DNA from: Roseovarius sp.
GTDB taxonomy: Bacteria; Pseudomonadota; Alphaproteobacteria; Rhodobacterales; Rhodobacteraceae
Assembly: GCA_026709325.1 (NCBI GenBank)
Contig: JAPOTF010000027.1
Span: forward strand, 1 to 38,518
Length of the DNA: 38,518 bases
Reading direction: 5' to 3'
Shown here: piece after piece, positions 25,732 to 34,760 of the stretch
How the letters are laid out: each line of letters opens with the position of its first letter
How positions within the stretch are numbered: the stretch's first letter is position 1
The notes under the pieces: generated by a model
Seen by the model: the letters and a program-made list of their open reading frames with translations, nothing else
What the model was told of the DNA's origin: nothing
Database searches by the model: none
Translations under genes and position numbers: made by a program

Positions 25732-26825
25732 ACGATTTGCCGGCCGCCGCACGACCATTTGTGGAATTCCCCGCCGCGCTTCGGGCCGGCGGGTTTGCCG
25801 TGTCTCCGGACCAGACAATCGGGTTTATCGAAGCCGTTGGACTGCTTGGTCCCGACAGCATTGCGGACGTGCGCGCGGCGGCAATCGCCATGCTTGCGAT
25901 TCCCAATGAAAGAATGGAGGAGTTTGACTCGATATTTCGCGCATTTTTTTACGGCGAGGTCGCGGCAGGCGCATTTGAGGACAAAAGCGACGAAGTGGAG
26001 GCGCATGAACCGACTGGCGCAATCGACGATGAGCAAATATCGCCCGAAGATGAAGAGGCGGGCGACGCCGCATCCATTCTGGAACGTCTTGGCCACCGCA
26101 ATTTAATCCCCGGCGACAACCAGAACGCACTGGATGTTTTTTCCCGTCTCGCCCCATTGTTCCTGCCCCGCAGATTAACCCGGCGTTTTCAGCCCCAGGC
26201 AAACGGGCGCTTGCTGGACATGCGCGCCACAATGCGGAAAATGGCGAGAAACCATGGCGAAACGTTTGAGTTGGCAAAACGAAAGCGAAAGACCCGACTG
26301 CGCAAAATTGTTCTGCTTATCGACATATCCGGATCAATGACCGAACTCACGGAGAATTCGCTCCGCTTTGCCCACACGCTATGCCGGTGCGCGGATCGGA
26401 TGGAAGCGTTCACTCTTGGCACGAGACTCACCCGAATTACCCGGGCTCTGCGCCTCGGAAACGAAATGCGGGCTTTCGCCCGCGTATCTGGCATGGTTGC
26501 CGACATGGATGGCGGCACTCGAATCGGGGAAGCCCTCGAAGCGTATATATCGGTTCCGCGGTATGCGGGATTTGCCCGGGGCGCTCTGGTTCTGATGCTG
26601 TCGGACGGTTTGGAGAGAGGTGGTACGGAGACAATGGAATCCTCGGTAAGAAAGCTTTCCGAGCTGGCCTGGCGAATTGAATGGCTGTCGCCTCTTGCCG
26701 CAAAGGGCTCCAGGCCTGAAACGGCGGGCATGGCGGCCATAATGCCGCATCTGTCATCTCTGGGTGACGCATCCAGCCTGGAGGCAATGACGTCCCATGT
26801 AATTTCACGGGGGCGCGCGAGATGA
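25728..26825 (+). CDS. VWA-domain protein, CoxE type
   Basis: A 365-residue protein. An N-terminal helical region with an acidic middle (about 84-115) precedes a C-terminal von Willebrand A domain. The metal-ion-dependent adhesion site starts with DISGSM (Asp199, Ser201, Ser203), followed by DGGTRIGEAL and LSDGLERG. It partners with the MoxR ATPase encoded immediately upstream, the usual CoxD-CoxE pair for Mo-hydroxylase maturation. Its stop ends the tightly overlapping part of the cluster. Confidence 0.9.
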   Translation: MNDLPAAARPFVEFPAALRAGGFAVSPDQTIGFIEAVGLLGPDSIADVRAAAIAMLAIPNERMEEFDSIFRAFFYGEVAAGAFEDKSDEVEAHEPTGAIDDEQISPEDEEAGDAASILERLGHRNLIPGDNQNALDVFSRLAPLFLPRRLTRRFQPQANGRLLDMRATMRKMARNHGETFELAKRKRKTRLRKIVLLIDISGSMTELTENSLRFAHTLCRCADRMEAFTLGTRLTRITRALRLGNEMRAFARVSGMVADMDGGTRIGEALEAYISVPRYAGFARGALVLMLSDGLERGGTETMESSVRKLSELAWRIEWLSPLAAKGSRPETAGMAAIMPHLSSLGDASSLEAMTSHVISRGRAR

Positions 26826-27131
26826 CCGGAGCCCGCCATCATGGTGCAAGGCGCATCTGCAAGCCATGGATTTTCAGTTGCGGGCGCGCACCTGATGCCA
26901 GACCCGATCCATTGATCAGACGCGACCGTCCGGCAAGCCGCGATTTTGATTTTGCCAACAAAACAGGCATAGGAAAAACGCTCGCGAACCGAGCCAGACA
27001 ACTTCCGCGCGCCAACGGCCGTTTGCCCGGAATCGCAGGGATGGCACATGCCGCACCGCACAGAGGCGCGGAAAAGACAATGTTCAACATGGCATATGCC
27101 CGTATTTTCGCATGAATTAAGGGAGGGAGAA
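26826..27131. other. 306-bp gap with no recognised gene
   Basis: A 97-codon frame starts at 26822, overlapping the VWA stop, and ends at 27115, but its Arg/Pro/Ala-rich translation shows no family pattern and has no clear ribosome site. The only defined element is AAGGGAGGGAG at about 27119-27129, the ribosome binding site of the next gene. An XdhC/CoxF-type maturation gene might be expected here and is absent. Confidence 0.45.
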
Positions 27132-27980
27132 ATGGCACTTACCATTCACACGCTGGATTATGGAGACATTGAGCTTGAAACCAGTTTCCTTGTGCTAGGT
27201 CATGAATGCGGACGCACCCGAAGAGTTCCCGTTTACGGTTTTCTGATTCTCGGCGGAGAACATCCCGTGCTTGTTGATACCGGCTATCGCGACAACGCGA
27301 TTATGGAAACACTGGGAATGAGAGGTCACTGCTACCACGAAAACCTTATTGAAAACCAGTTGAAACGGCATGGGTTGAGGCTCGGGGACATTCGCTACAT
27401 TCTGCATACGCACCTCCATATAGATCATGCCGGAAACGACGATGATTTTCCAATGAACACGACAGTGGTGCTCAATCGCCGCGAAATGGAATTCTCCGTT
27501 TCCGGGATCATGTATCCGCAATACCCGAAACCCGATATTTTGCATCTTGTCGAGAGAATCTACGAACCCGAGGCCATCCGCTTTCTGGATCTGGAAATCA
27601 CTCAAGCCGAAGAGATCATTCCCGGAGTGTGGTGCGAGCCCGCGGGAGCGCACACGGAGGGATCAATGAATGTGATTGTTGAAACCGCTGAAGGTCTTGC
27701 ATGCATATGCGGCGATGTGATCTATGACTTCAACGATCAGGTCGTCAATCATGTGCGCGTCAACAATTACATGGAGCCGCAGGTGACAGGAAATCATGCA
27801 GGCTCCAAACGTTCCGAAAAGGCGCAGATAAAGCGGCTTCTTAACAATTTCAGGTTTCTCCTTCCCATACACGACCGCGGAGCCAGGGTTGAAAATGGTC
27901 GCGTAACCGGGAGATTGGGCAATGCGTGCCCGGGGCCAGTCGTTGAAACTCTTCCAGGACGCAACTGGTTTCCGGCATAA
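27132..27980 (+). CDS. Metallo-beta-lactamase-fold hydrolase, lactonase-like
   Basis: A 282-residue MBL-fold protein. The metal-binding HTHLHIDHAG motif is complete (His94, His96, Asp98, His99), with further ligands His174 (GAHTEGS), Asp195 (CICGDVIYD) and His247 (PIHDRG). The two-metal site and the length resemble N-acyl-homoserine lactonases and related lactone or cyclic-amide hydrolases. ATG at 27132 is chosen because AAGGGAGGGAG lies just upstream; an earlier ATG in the same frame lacks a site. It may open a ring formed after Mo-dependent hydroxylation (inference). Confidence 0.88.
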   Translation: MALTIHTLDYGDIELETSFLVLGHECGRTRRVPVYGFLILGGEHPVLVDTGYRDNAIMETLGMRGHCYHENLIENQLKRHGLRLGDIRYILHTHLHIDHAGNDDDFPMNTTVVLNRREMEFSVSGIMYPQYPKPDILHLVERIYEPEAIRFLDLEITQAEEIIPGVWCEPAGAHTEGSMNVIVETAEGLACICGDVIYDFNDQVVNHVRVNNYMEPQVTGNHAGSKRSEKAQIKRLLNNFRFLLPIHDRGARVENGRVTGRLGNACPGPVVETLPGRNWFPA

Positions 27981-27991
27981 GGAGCGGGATT

Positions 27992-29569
27992 ATGGCACAC
28001 AAAGCGACTGATGGCAGATTTGCCGACCTGATTTCGCCGACGGCTCCCATCCGGCAGATTGGAACGGGATTCGAATTTACCGAGGGACCGATCTGGCATC
28101 CCGTCGATCAGCATCTTCTGTTTTCAGACATGCCCGGCGACGTTCGGCGACGCTGGAGTCCGACATCGGGAGTCGAGGAAACAAGCCGCCCCTCGAACAA
28201 GGGCAACGGCATGACATATGATGCCGATCTCAACCTGCTGGTTTGCGAGCATTCCACCTCTTCCGTCGCGCGCATTCGCGCCGATGGCTCGCGAGATGTG
28301 CTCGCGAGCCACTTTGAGGGCAAGGAGCTCAATTCGCCCAATGACATCTGCGCTCGTTCGGACGGTTCCATTTACTTTACCGACCCGACCTATGGAAGAA
28401 TGCCCGGTTTTGGCGTGGAACGTCCGACCGAACTGGGCTTTCAGGCAGTATATCGCATTCCGCCGGAACACAGGCCGGGGGACGAGCCGCAACTGGTGTC
28501 CGACCGCTACATGTTTACACAGCCCAACGGACTTTGCTTCAGCCCCTGCGAAAAGTTCATGTGGGTTAACGACACGGATCAGGCGAACATCCGCATGTTT
28601 GATGTCACGGCGGATGGACGGTTAAACAACCCCAGAATCTTTGCAAGCGGCATAATCGAAAGCGGCCGGGAAGGAGTTCCCGACGGCATGAAATCAGATG
28701 CCGAAGGCAACATATACGTTACCGGGCCAGGGGGGATCTGGGTATATGACTTCCATGGCGTTAAACTGGGCGAGATTGAGATTCCCGAACGCACCGCAAA
28801 TCTTCACTGGGGCGGAAAAGACTGGCGTACGCTTTATGTCTGCGCCTCAACTTCGGTGTATGCAATCGACATGAAGGTCCAGGGACGGGAGGAGCCGTTC
28901 ATGAGAACCGCCAGGCGGCATTCCGAAAACGCCGCCCCGGGCGGCGCAGCGGATATAAGGATAAATCCCTCACGCACCGCGATTATAATCCAGGACATGC
29001 AAAACGACGTGATTATGGATGGCGGCGCATTTGCGGACAGCGGAGCTCCAACACATGCCCGCGAGCAGAATGTCATTGAAAACTGCAGACAAATTGCGGA
29101 AGCCGGTCGCCGCGCTGGAATATGGGTCATTCATGTCTGGTTTATATGCGAACCGGGGCATCCCGCCATCCGCCGCCATTGCGCGCTATATGACGGATTG
29201 TTCAGCGCCAACGCAATGGTCCGAGGTACGCGCGGCGCCGCTCCCGTGTCGGAACTCATTCCTCAGCAGGGTGATCTTGTTGTGGAGAAGATGTCTATGA
29301 ATCCATTTGAAACAAGTCGGCTTGACAGCTATCTCCGTCATGCCGGCGTTGACACGATTATCAACACCGGCGCCTGGACAAACATGTCGGTGGAACACAC
29401 CGCCCGCACCGCGGCAGACAAGGGATATCATGTGATTGTGCCCGAAAACGCCTGCTCAACCATGAACTCGGACTGGCACGGCGCCTCCATAAATTACGCG
29501 ATGCAAAATGTCGCAACCGTAACAAACGCCGCCCAGGTGCTTGCGGCCATAAGAAACGGAAACACGTGA
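27992..29569 (+). CDS. SMP-30/gluconolactonase domain fused to isochorismatase-like domain
   Basis: A 525-residue fusion. Residues about 15-300 form the six-bladed SMP-30/gluconolactonase propeller (GFEFTEGPIW, SPNDICARSDG, QPNGLCFSP, GVPDGMKSDAEGNIYV), with likely metal ligands Glu31, Asn179 and Asp231. Residues about 327-520 form an isochorismatase-like cysteine-hydrolase domain (AIIIQDMQNDV). Its catalytic Asp335 and Lys433 (VVEKMSMNPF) are present, but the nucleophile Cys is Ser466 (WTNMSVEHTART, codon TCG). The pair could hydrolyse a lactone and then an amide or imidic product, although the second site may be altered or inactive. The stop overlaps the next start (TGATG). Confidence 0.9.
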   Translation: MAHKATDGRFADLISPTAPIRQIGTGFEFTEGPIWHPVDQHLLFSDMPGDVRRRWSPTSGVEETSRPSNKGNGMTYDADLNLLVCEHSTSSVARIRADGSRDVLASHFEGKELNSPNDICARSDGSIYFTDPTYGRMPGFGVERPTELGFQAVYRIPPEHRPGDEPQLVSDRYMFTQPNGLCFSPCEKFMWVNDTDQANIRMFDVTADGRLNNPRIFASGIIESGREGVPDGMKSDAEGNIYVTGPGGIWVYDFHGVKLGEIEIPERTANLHWGGKDWRTLYVCASTSVYAIDMKVQGREEPFMRTARRHSENAAPGGAADIRINPSRTAIIIQDMQNDVIMDGGAFADSGAPTHAREQNVIENCRQIAEAGRRAGIWVIHVWFICEPGHPAIRRHCALYDGLFSANAMVRGTRGAAPVSELIPQQGDLVVEKMSMNPFETSRLDSYLRHAGVDTIINTGAWTNMSVEHTARTAADKGYHVIVPENACSTMNSDWHGASINYAMQNVATVTNAAQVLAAIRNGNT

Positions 29570-30054
29570 TGCCCGACTCGTCCCGCGATATCGAACCCCG
29601 CATATCCGCACATGTGCTGCGCCCGGCAATGATCATCAGGACGGCATGCCAGATGATGCTGGGTGCCGGTCTAACGATAACCCTTGTGATCAAGATATAT
29701 ATGCTGGTTCTCACCGACTACCAATGCGACATCAATGCGTTGAGCCTTGGAAACTCCATTCGCTGCCGCGGCGTTCTGGAAATCACCTCCTACACTCTCG
29801 CTCTGGCGGCCGGATTTGAACTCGGACATCTTTTGTTCAGGGATACAATGGAAAAGGCGGTTCGTCCACTGCTGCTTGGAACAAGCGCGGCAATAATCAT
29901 GACGCTTTCCAATCTGGTTGAAGGAAACTCGAACTGGACAATTGCATTGATCATCGCCGTTTTATCAATCGCCCTTTTTGGGGGGATGGCATTTTACAGA
30001 TGGACGCTGCAAAAGCTCGAAGGCGAAGTTTACAAAAATTCCGGCGGAGATTGA
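29569..30054 (+). CDS. Small integral membrane protein, four predicted helices
   Basis: A 161-residue protein with four hydrophobic segments at roughly residues 20-46, 70-92, 95-115 and 120-143. It has a charged N-terminus and a helical charged tail (LQKLEGEVYKNSGGD). Two cysteines lie in the loop after the first helix (DYQCD, IRCRG). I do not recognise the family; the layout loosely recalls small DctQ-like or DUF membrane proteins, but there is no transporter partner next to it. ATG at 29569 overlaps the preceding TGA; a GTG at 29566 adds one residue. It is tightly linked with the SDR gene three bases downstream. Confidence 0.7.
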   Translation: MPDSSRDIEPRISAHVLRPAMIIRTACQMMLGAGLTITLVIKIYMLVLTDYQCDINALSLGNSIRCRGVLEITSYTLALAAGFELGHLLFRDTMEKAVRPLLLGTSAAIIMTLSNLVEGNSNWTIALIIAVLSIALFGGMAFYRWTLQKLEGEVYKNSGGD

Positions 30055-30057
30055 CAA

Positions 30058-30804
30058 ATGTTACATGAAATAAACCTGAAAGGCAAAACCGTCCTTATTA
30101 CAGCGGCGGCGCAGGGAATTGGACGGGCAAGCGCCGAAGCTTTCGCCAATGCCAAAGCGAATGTCATAGCAACGGACATAAACATGGAACTGCTGTCCGA
30201 GCTTTCAGAAGTAAAGGGCATATCGACACGTCGTCTCAATGTGCTGGACACCAATGACATTACCTCGACCATGAAGAACATCGGCATAGTTGACGTGCTT
30301 TTCAACTGTGCAGGTGTCGTTCATGCCGGAACCATTCTTGAAAGTACCGAAAGCGAATGGGATTTCGCCTTTGACATGAACGCCAAAGCGATGTACCGGC
30401 TTTGCAGGGCGGCATTGCCGGGCATGCTTGCGCGAGGGGGCGGTTCAATTATCAACATGTCTTCCGTGGTTTCCTCGCTCAAAGGCGTACCAAACCGCTT
30501 TATATACGCGGCATCAAAGGCGGCCGTCATTGGACTGACCAAGTCGATTGCCGCAGATTATGTAACCCGGGGAATACGCTGCAATGCAATTTGCCCGGGA
30601 ACGGTTGACACGCCTTCACTGCACGAACGGCTGCGAGATACGGGAGATTATGAAAGGGCCAAGTTGGAATTCATCGCCAGGCAGCCGATGGGGCGTCTTG
30701 GAGCAGCAGATGAAATTGCCGCGCTGGCATTGTACCTCGCATCTGACGCCAGCGCGTTCACAACCGGTCAGGCCCATGTGATTGACGGTGGCTGGGCAAC
30801 ATGA
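30058..30804 (+). CDS. SDR-family dehydrogenase, DHRS6-like
   Basis: A 248-residue classical short-chain dehydrogenase. The cofactor motif is TAAAQGIG (15-22) with the Asp of IATDI favouring NAD. The NAG motif is varied as NCAG, the catalytic Ser is in INMSSVVS, and Tyr150 and Lys154 are in YAASK. CPGTVDTPSL and VIDGGW complete the pattern. The general sequence resembles DHRS6/BDH2-type enzymes and sugar-acid dehydrogenases that oxidise secondary hydroxyls. It probably oxidises an intermediate released by the upstream hydrolases. Confidence 0.9.
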   Translation: MLHEINLKGKTVLITAAAQGIGRASAEAFANAKANVIATDINMELLSELSEVKGISTRRLNVLDTNDITSTMKNIGIVDVLFNCAGVVHAGTILESTESEWDFAFDMNAKAMYRLCRAALPGMLARGGGSIINMSSVVSSLKGVPNRFIYAASKAAVIGLTKSIAADYVTRGIRCNAICPGTVDTPSLHERLRDTGDYERAKLEFIARQPMGRLGAADEIAALALYLASDASAFTTGQAHVIDGGWAT

Positions 30805-30853
30805 GGAACGGTGGCGCGTCATGTTTACGGGCAATGGACAACGGGATATCCAA

Positions 30854-31582
30854 ATGAAAAACCAGGTTGCGGTGGTAACGGGCGGCGCCCAGGGGATTGG
30901 CCTTGCGGTTGCCCGCGCGCTTGCGGAAAAAGGCGCAAAAGTCGCCAGCTGGGACATTGACCGGGCCAATGCGGACGCCATGGCGTCTCTTGGCAATGGA
31001 TCCATTGCGGTCAGATGCGACATCACCGCTCCGGCGGCGGTCGAAACCGCATACGCGAAAACACGCGACACTCTTGGCGTTCCCTCCATTCTGGTAAACA
31101 GCGCGGGGATTGCGGGGCCCAACATGAGTGTTGCGAATTACAATCTTGAAGCATGGCACCAGGTTATCGACATCAACCTGAACGGCACCTTCTACGTCAA
31201 CCGCATTTGCGTTCCGGGGATGGTCGAAAACAACTATGGACGCATTGTCAATGTCGCCTCGATAGCCGGCAAGGAGGGAAATCCAAACGCATCGGCATAC
31301 TCCGCTTCAAAAGCCGCTGTAATCGGATTTACAAAATCGCTCGGCAAGGAACTTGCCGGTTGCGACATTGCGGTCAACTGCGTGACGCCGGCCGCCGCGA
31401 GAACCCGAATTTTTGACCAGATGACGGGGGAGCACATCGAGTACATGCTTTCCAAAATACCGCGAGGCAGATTTCTGGAGGTTAATGAGGCCGCCAAGAT
31501 GATAGCGTGGCTGGCTTCGCCGGAAAATTCGTTCACGACAGGGGCGGTGTTCGACCTGTCGGGCGGACGCGCCACTTATTGA
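30854..31582 (+). CDS. SDR-family oxidoreductase, FabG-like
   Basis: A 242-residue short-chain dehydrogenase. The cofactor motif is TGGAQGIG, the NNAG equivalent is NSAG, and the catalytic residues are Ser136 (NVASIAG), Tyr149 and Lys153 (YSASK). The C-terminus FDLSGGRATY is slightly unusual compared with the common DGG motif. ATG at 30854 matches the usual distance to the first beta strand; ATG at 30821 is an alternative. It is the last gene of the 22-kb cluster. Positions 31183-31360 of this gene recur in degenerate form at 35089-35266. Confidence 0.88.
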   Translation: MKNQVAVVTGGAQGIGLAVARALAEKGAKVASWDIDRANADAMASLGNGSIAVRCDITAPAAVETAYAKTRDTLGVPSILVNSAGIAGPNMSVANYNLEAWHQVIDINLNGTFYVNRICVPGMVENNYGRIVNVASIAGKEGNPNASAYSASKAAVIGFTKSLGKELAGCDIAVNCVTPAAARTRIFDQMTGEHIEYMLSKIPRGRFLEVNEAAKMIAWLASPENSFTTGAVFDLSGGRATY

Positions 31583-32101
31583 ATCCGCTTTTTTGCAATT
31601 GATGAAATCGGGATAATTCCATCGGAAATCACATATTGGACTGAAAAGCGAACAAACCCCGATTTTCATTTATTCGCGGAAAGTTGCATGATCATATTTG
31701 CATGCTGATATTGCAAGTGTTATGCTGAACAGTTGCGGGCTTCGCCTTTTACGCCATTTTCACGGTTTGAAAATAAATTGAAGGTCGCATGCAAGACTCT
31801 TCGATTAGGTTGTTTTTCCGCCCACATGCATCACGTCTCAATTTGCACCTAGTCGCGCCAAGCGGCCTTGAACCAAGGAAGCTTGCCGTATCGGGGTGCA
31901 ACTGCCCATCTCGCGAACACCTCGTCATGTGGGCCTTGAGCGTCCAGTGCCGGGCGCGCACCGGCAGCGGCGGAAAGAGACATGTTACAGTTCAGGAAAA
32001 AATGGAATTTCTTGTTTTTAGTAAAACACTAACCAAGGTTGTGGCAGTTATCCGCGAGGCCTGACCATTAGCGAACTCGGCTTGGAGGAATTTGAAACAA
32101 C
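31583..32101. other. 519-bp gap between SDR and nuclease genes, with IS-end remnant
   Basis: No gene is recognised. The left part is AT-richer and contains TTGCAT and TTGCAA at about 31698-31716, similar to boxes in the 9.7-kb control region. The right part holds the IS630-end remnant R2 (31942-32031). Short open frames here derive from the remnant. Confidence 0.45.
31942..32031 (-). repeat. IS630-like element end, copy R2
   Basis: This segment matches R1 (6851-6940) from GTCCAGTGCCGGGCGC through AAAAAATGGAA and CTTGTTTT to ACACTA, with scattered substitutions. Read on the minus strand, both share the coded peptide ARHWT next to the junction. No transposase domain remains beside it, so it is a solo end. 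Confidence 0.55.
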
Positions 32102-34186
32102 TCATGCATCCACCCCATTCCCGAGCTGCCGCTCCAATGACTGCCGAACTAATCCAATGACATAGGGAAGCTCGCTCAGATTACTGAATTTGATATCGAC
32201 ATCCCCATTTCCCCACTTTCCCAAGCCGGTGACATCGCGGCAAAGCCTTTTCGGATCGTTGATATCAACGAAATCCATATTGAGCGATAACCGAAGATTT
32301 TTTGCCAAGGGAATAACATCAACAAAATTCGTCTCAGCTTTATAAGCGATATAAAATTTCAAGAACTCTTCGCCTACACATGGATCGAGTTTCAGAACCT
32401 CTTTTCGGAAAGCTTCAAAAAGCTCTCGTGTCGGTGAATTAGCTAGATTTGGGTGATCATCGGCAGTGTAGCTGGAGTGGCTGTCATCGTCTAGTCGATA
32501 AGCATCGACAACATCCGGAGCAATGTCAGGATATCCCCACACGACACTGGCTTTTTTTGCAAGCTCATCAGCGCGATCACGAATGGCATTTTCATTCCAA
32601 TCCTGGATATTTCCCAATCCCTTATTGACCTTTAGAGGGCTTTCCGCGAATCCCCTCTCCATGTCGCGTTTATACTTGAATGGCTTGTCACTGTATTCCG
32701 AGTTGTAACCGGTAAGCGTCAGGTTACCGATAGTGTGAAGGTATTTCTCATGAACACGCTCCCAATCCTTACCCAGCGCGATTTTCCACTCGTCGGTAAC
32801 ATTTTGAGGCATGATGTGCTCGATGGTATATTCATCAACTAGCGCCTTTTCCTTGCTGCCATAGTTCTCAAACCGGCGAAGCCAGTAGCTGCGATTCCGG
32901 AAATTATAGAGATCACGTAGTTTTATTTTCTCTTTGAATTCTTCGTCCGAAGGAAAGCGGCGATAAGATGGCATCAAAAGGAACTGCGCCATGATGCTTT
33001 CAAAGTATCGGTCTTTCTTGAGAGACTTTCCAAATGTCGCGAAGGTCTTGTTCATGGAATTCGTCGGGATTGAGCAAACTGCGCGCCTGAAGACATAAGA
33101 CTCGATCAATCGAACTGTTTGCAGAAACTCTTCGCGACCAAGCTCCCCGCCATCATAGTCAGCATAGAGCTCCAACAACAAAGGATAGGCAACATCCACT
33201 CGAAGCTCTCGAATGTCGTGAAACGCCTTCCTTAAATCTTTGTCTGCCTCTTTATCTAATGCCATTTCACAGTAAAACCGAGAATATCGGCCAATGTCCT
33301 TAACCAACGCCTCTATACCCGGTTCAACTATGCTTTCTGACCGAGCATAGGTTTTAAAAGCAGTGTAAACGTCACCAAGCCTTGGAATATCACCTGTTTT
33401 TACAATTAGGTAGTAGCGCATGAAACTGTCAAAATGGCTGTCATAGGCTTTCTGGCCAAAACTTTGCTCCATCTGCCTCCAATACTGATTGTAAAGGCGT
33501 GATTGAAGGTCGGTCTCCAGCCCCATCAACACAAAATTGCGAATGAGATCGGCCTGACTGAGCTCCCGCCCTGTCGAGTTCATGCTTTCAAATATCAGCT
33601 GCGGATTATCCTCTTTTCTCGACAAGGCGACGTAAACCACCAGCAACTTCGAAAGGCCTTTGCAGACGACCTCCAGATTACCGTTAAGACTCGCCAACCG
33701 ATCTTTGAAAAACGTGAAATTCTCTAAAATTCTATGCGAATGATTATCTGGAAAATCGCTGCCATCGACTATCGCAAACAATGTATCTCTGTCTGTTTCT
33801 GACAAGGCAAGCTTCCGATACATGCCGCCGGATTCGAGCGGATTTGTCAAGTAATAGCTTTCCAGTTTTTTCTTTGAGAAGCCTTCTAATGGCTCACCCT
33901 CTCCGACAACGGACGACAACGCCGCCAAAAGCAGAGTCAAGGTGGTCAAACGCTGTTGACCGTCAATTACCAGTAAAGGCGCATTGTGTGCATCGGTGTC
34001 TGCCACGTAGACGATGGAGCCGATGAAGTGCCCTCCGCCGCTTTCCTGTTTTCCCGCCCGAATAACGTCGTCCCAAAGCTGCTCACACTGAACCTGCTCC
34101 CAAGAGTATTTGCGCTGATAAATTGGGATCACAAATTGGGATGCATCGCGAACAAACTTCAAAAGATTTATATGTCGCGCGTCCAT
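32102..34186 (-). CDS. GmrSD-type nuclease, DUF262 plus DUF1524 (HNH)
   Basis: A 694-residue protein of the GmrSD/Type IV restriction superfamily. The N-terminal DUF262 (ParB-like NTPase) has YQRKYSW (23-29), HFIGSIVY and DGQQRLTTL (75-83). Around residues 450-500 the HNH-type DUF1524 nuclease has EHIMPQN, then HTIGNLTLTGYNS. A C-terminal domain with KNLRLSLNMDF and WGNGDVDIKF resembles the DUF5655 tail found in many members. Relatives cut modified phage DNA, so an anti-phage role is likely. The gene is AT-richer than its neighbours and stands alone on the minus strand among mobile-element scars, which suggests horizontal arrival. Confidence 0.87.
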   Translation of the reverse strand: MDARHINLLKFVRDASQFVIPIYQRKYSWEQVQCEQLWDDVIRAGKQESGGGHFIGSIVYVADTDAHNAPLLVIDGQQRLTTLTLLLAALSSVVGEGEPLEGFSKKKLESYYLTNPLESGGMYRKLALSETDRDTLFAIVDGSDFPDNHSHRILENFTFFKDRLASLNGNLEVVCKGLSKLLVVYVALSRKEDNPQLIFESMNSTGRELSQADLIRNFVLMGLETDLQSRLYNQYWRQMEQSFGQKAYDSHFDSFMRYYLIVKTGDIPRLGDVYTAFKTYARSESIVEPGIEALVKDIGRYSRFYCEMALDKEADKDLRKAFHDIRELRVDVAYPLLLELYADYDGGELGREEFLQTVRLIESYVFRRAVCSIPTNSMNKTFATFGKSLKKDRYFESIMAQFLLMPSYRRFPSDEEFKEKIKLRDLYNFRNRSYWLRRFENYGSKEKALVDEYTIEHIMPQNVTDEWKIALGKDWERVHEKYLHTIGNLTLTGYNSEYSDKPFKYKRDMERGFAESPLKVNKGLGNIQDWNENAIRDRADELAKKASVVWGYPDIAPDVVDAYRLDDDSHSSYTADDHPNLANSPTRELFEAFRKEVLKLDPCVGEEFLKFYIAYKAETNFVDVIPLAKNLRLSLNMDFVDINDPKRLCRDVTGLGKWGNGDVDIKFSNLSELPYVIGLVRQSLERQLGNGVDA

Positions 34187-34760
34187 GTATCAGCCCTAAG
34201 AACCGTGATAAATTGTTCCCGAATTTATGAAGTCAGCCATATACGGTAAAAAATCAGGAAGCAATATATTTCGGGCAACCAAGTCATGCATTTCGATATT
34301 GCGCAGACTGTTGGCTTGGGCACCACCGCGCCATGATACTCGGATGATCCGTGGCAAAGCAATAAACTTTTTCATGGCGGCTTTGAGCCGATAATGCGAT
34401 CAAATCCCAACCTCATCGTGATACTATACAGGTACCGAGCCGTTTCAGCCTGTCGATGATCCCCCGACAATTGATTGAGCGGATGAACCGGCGGCAAATG
34501 AAAAACTCAACTAGAAGTTTGCAGCGAGAAGTTGAACTTTTTTGACGGGCTAAAAACGATACCGGACGAATCGAGTGCGAAGAGCAAAAATATTTGCGTC
34601 GCAGGCGGAACTGGCCGTAATGTCGCCCAGCAAATTTCTGGCGAAGGCGCTTGAAGGACAGATAAAGCGCGGACGGAAAAGCTGAAACTTGCCAATTGGA
34701 AGCTTGAAAAGGGCGAATCCATTAAATATATTGGTCATGTAAAAAAGGGGATTGATAAAA
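34187..34760. other. 574-bp gap upstream of the nuclease gene
   Basis: No intact gene is seen. A short plus-strand frame near 34530-34655 (reading NFFDGLKTIPDESSAKSKN, ending in TGA) has a coding-like look but no recognisable family and could be decayed. GGGG followed by ATTGATAAAA at 34747-34760 is the ribosome site region of the next gene. Confidence 0.35.
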
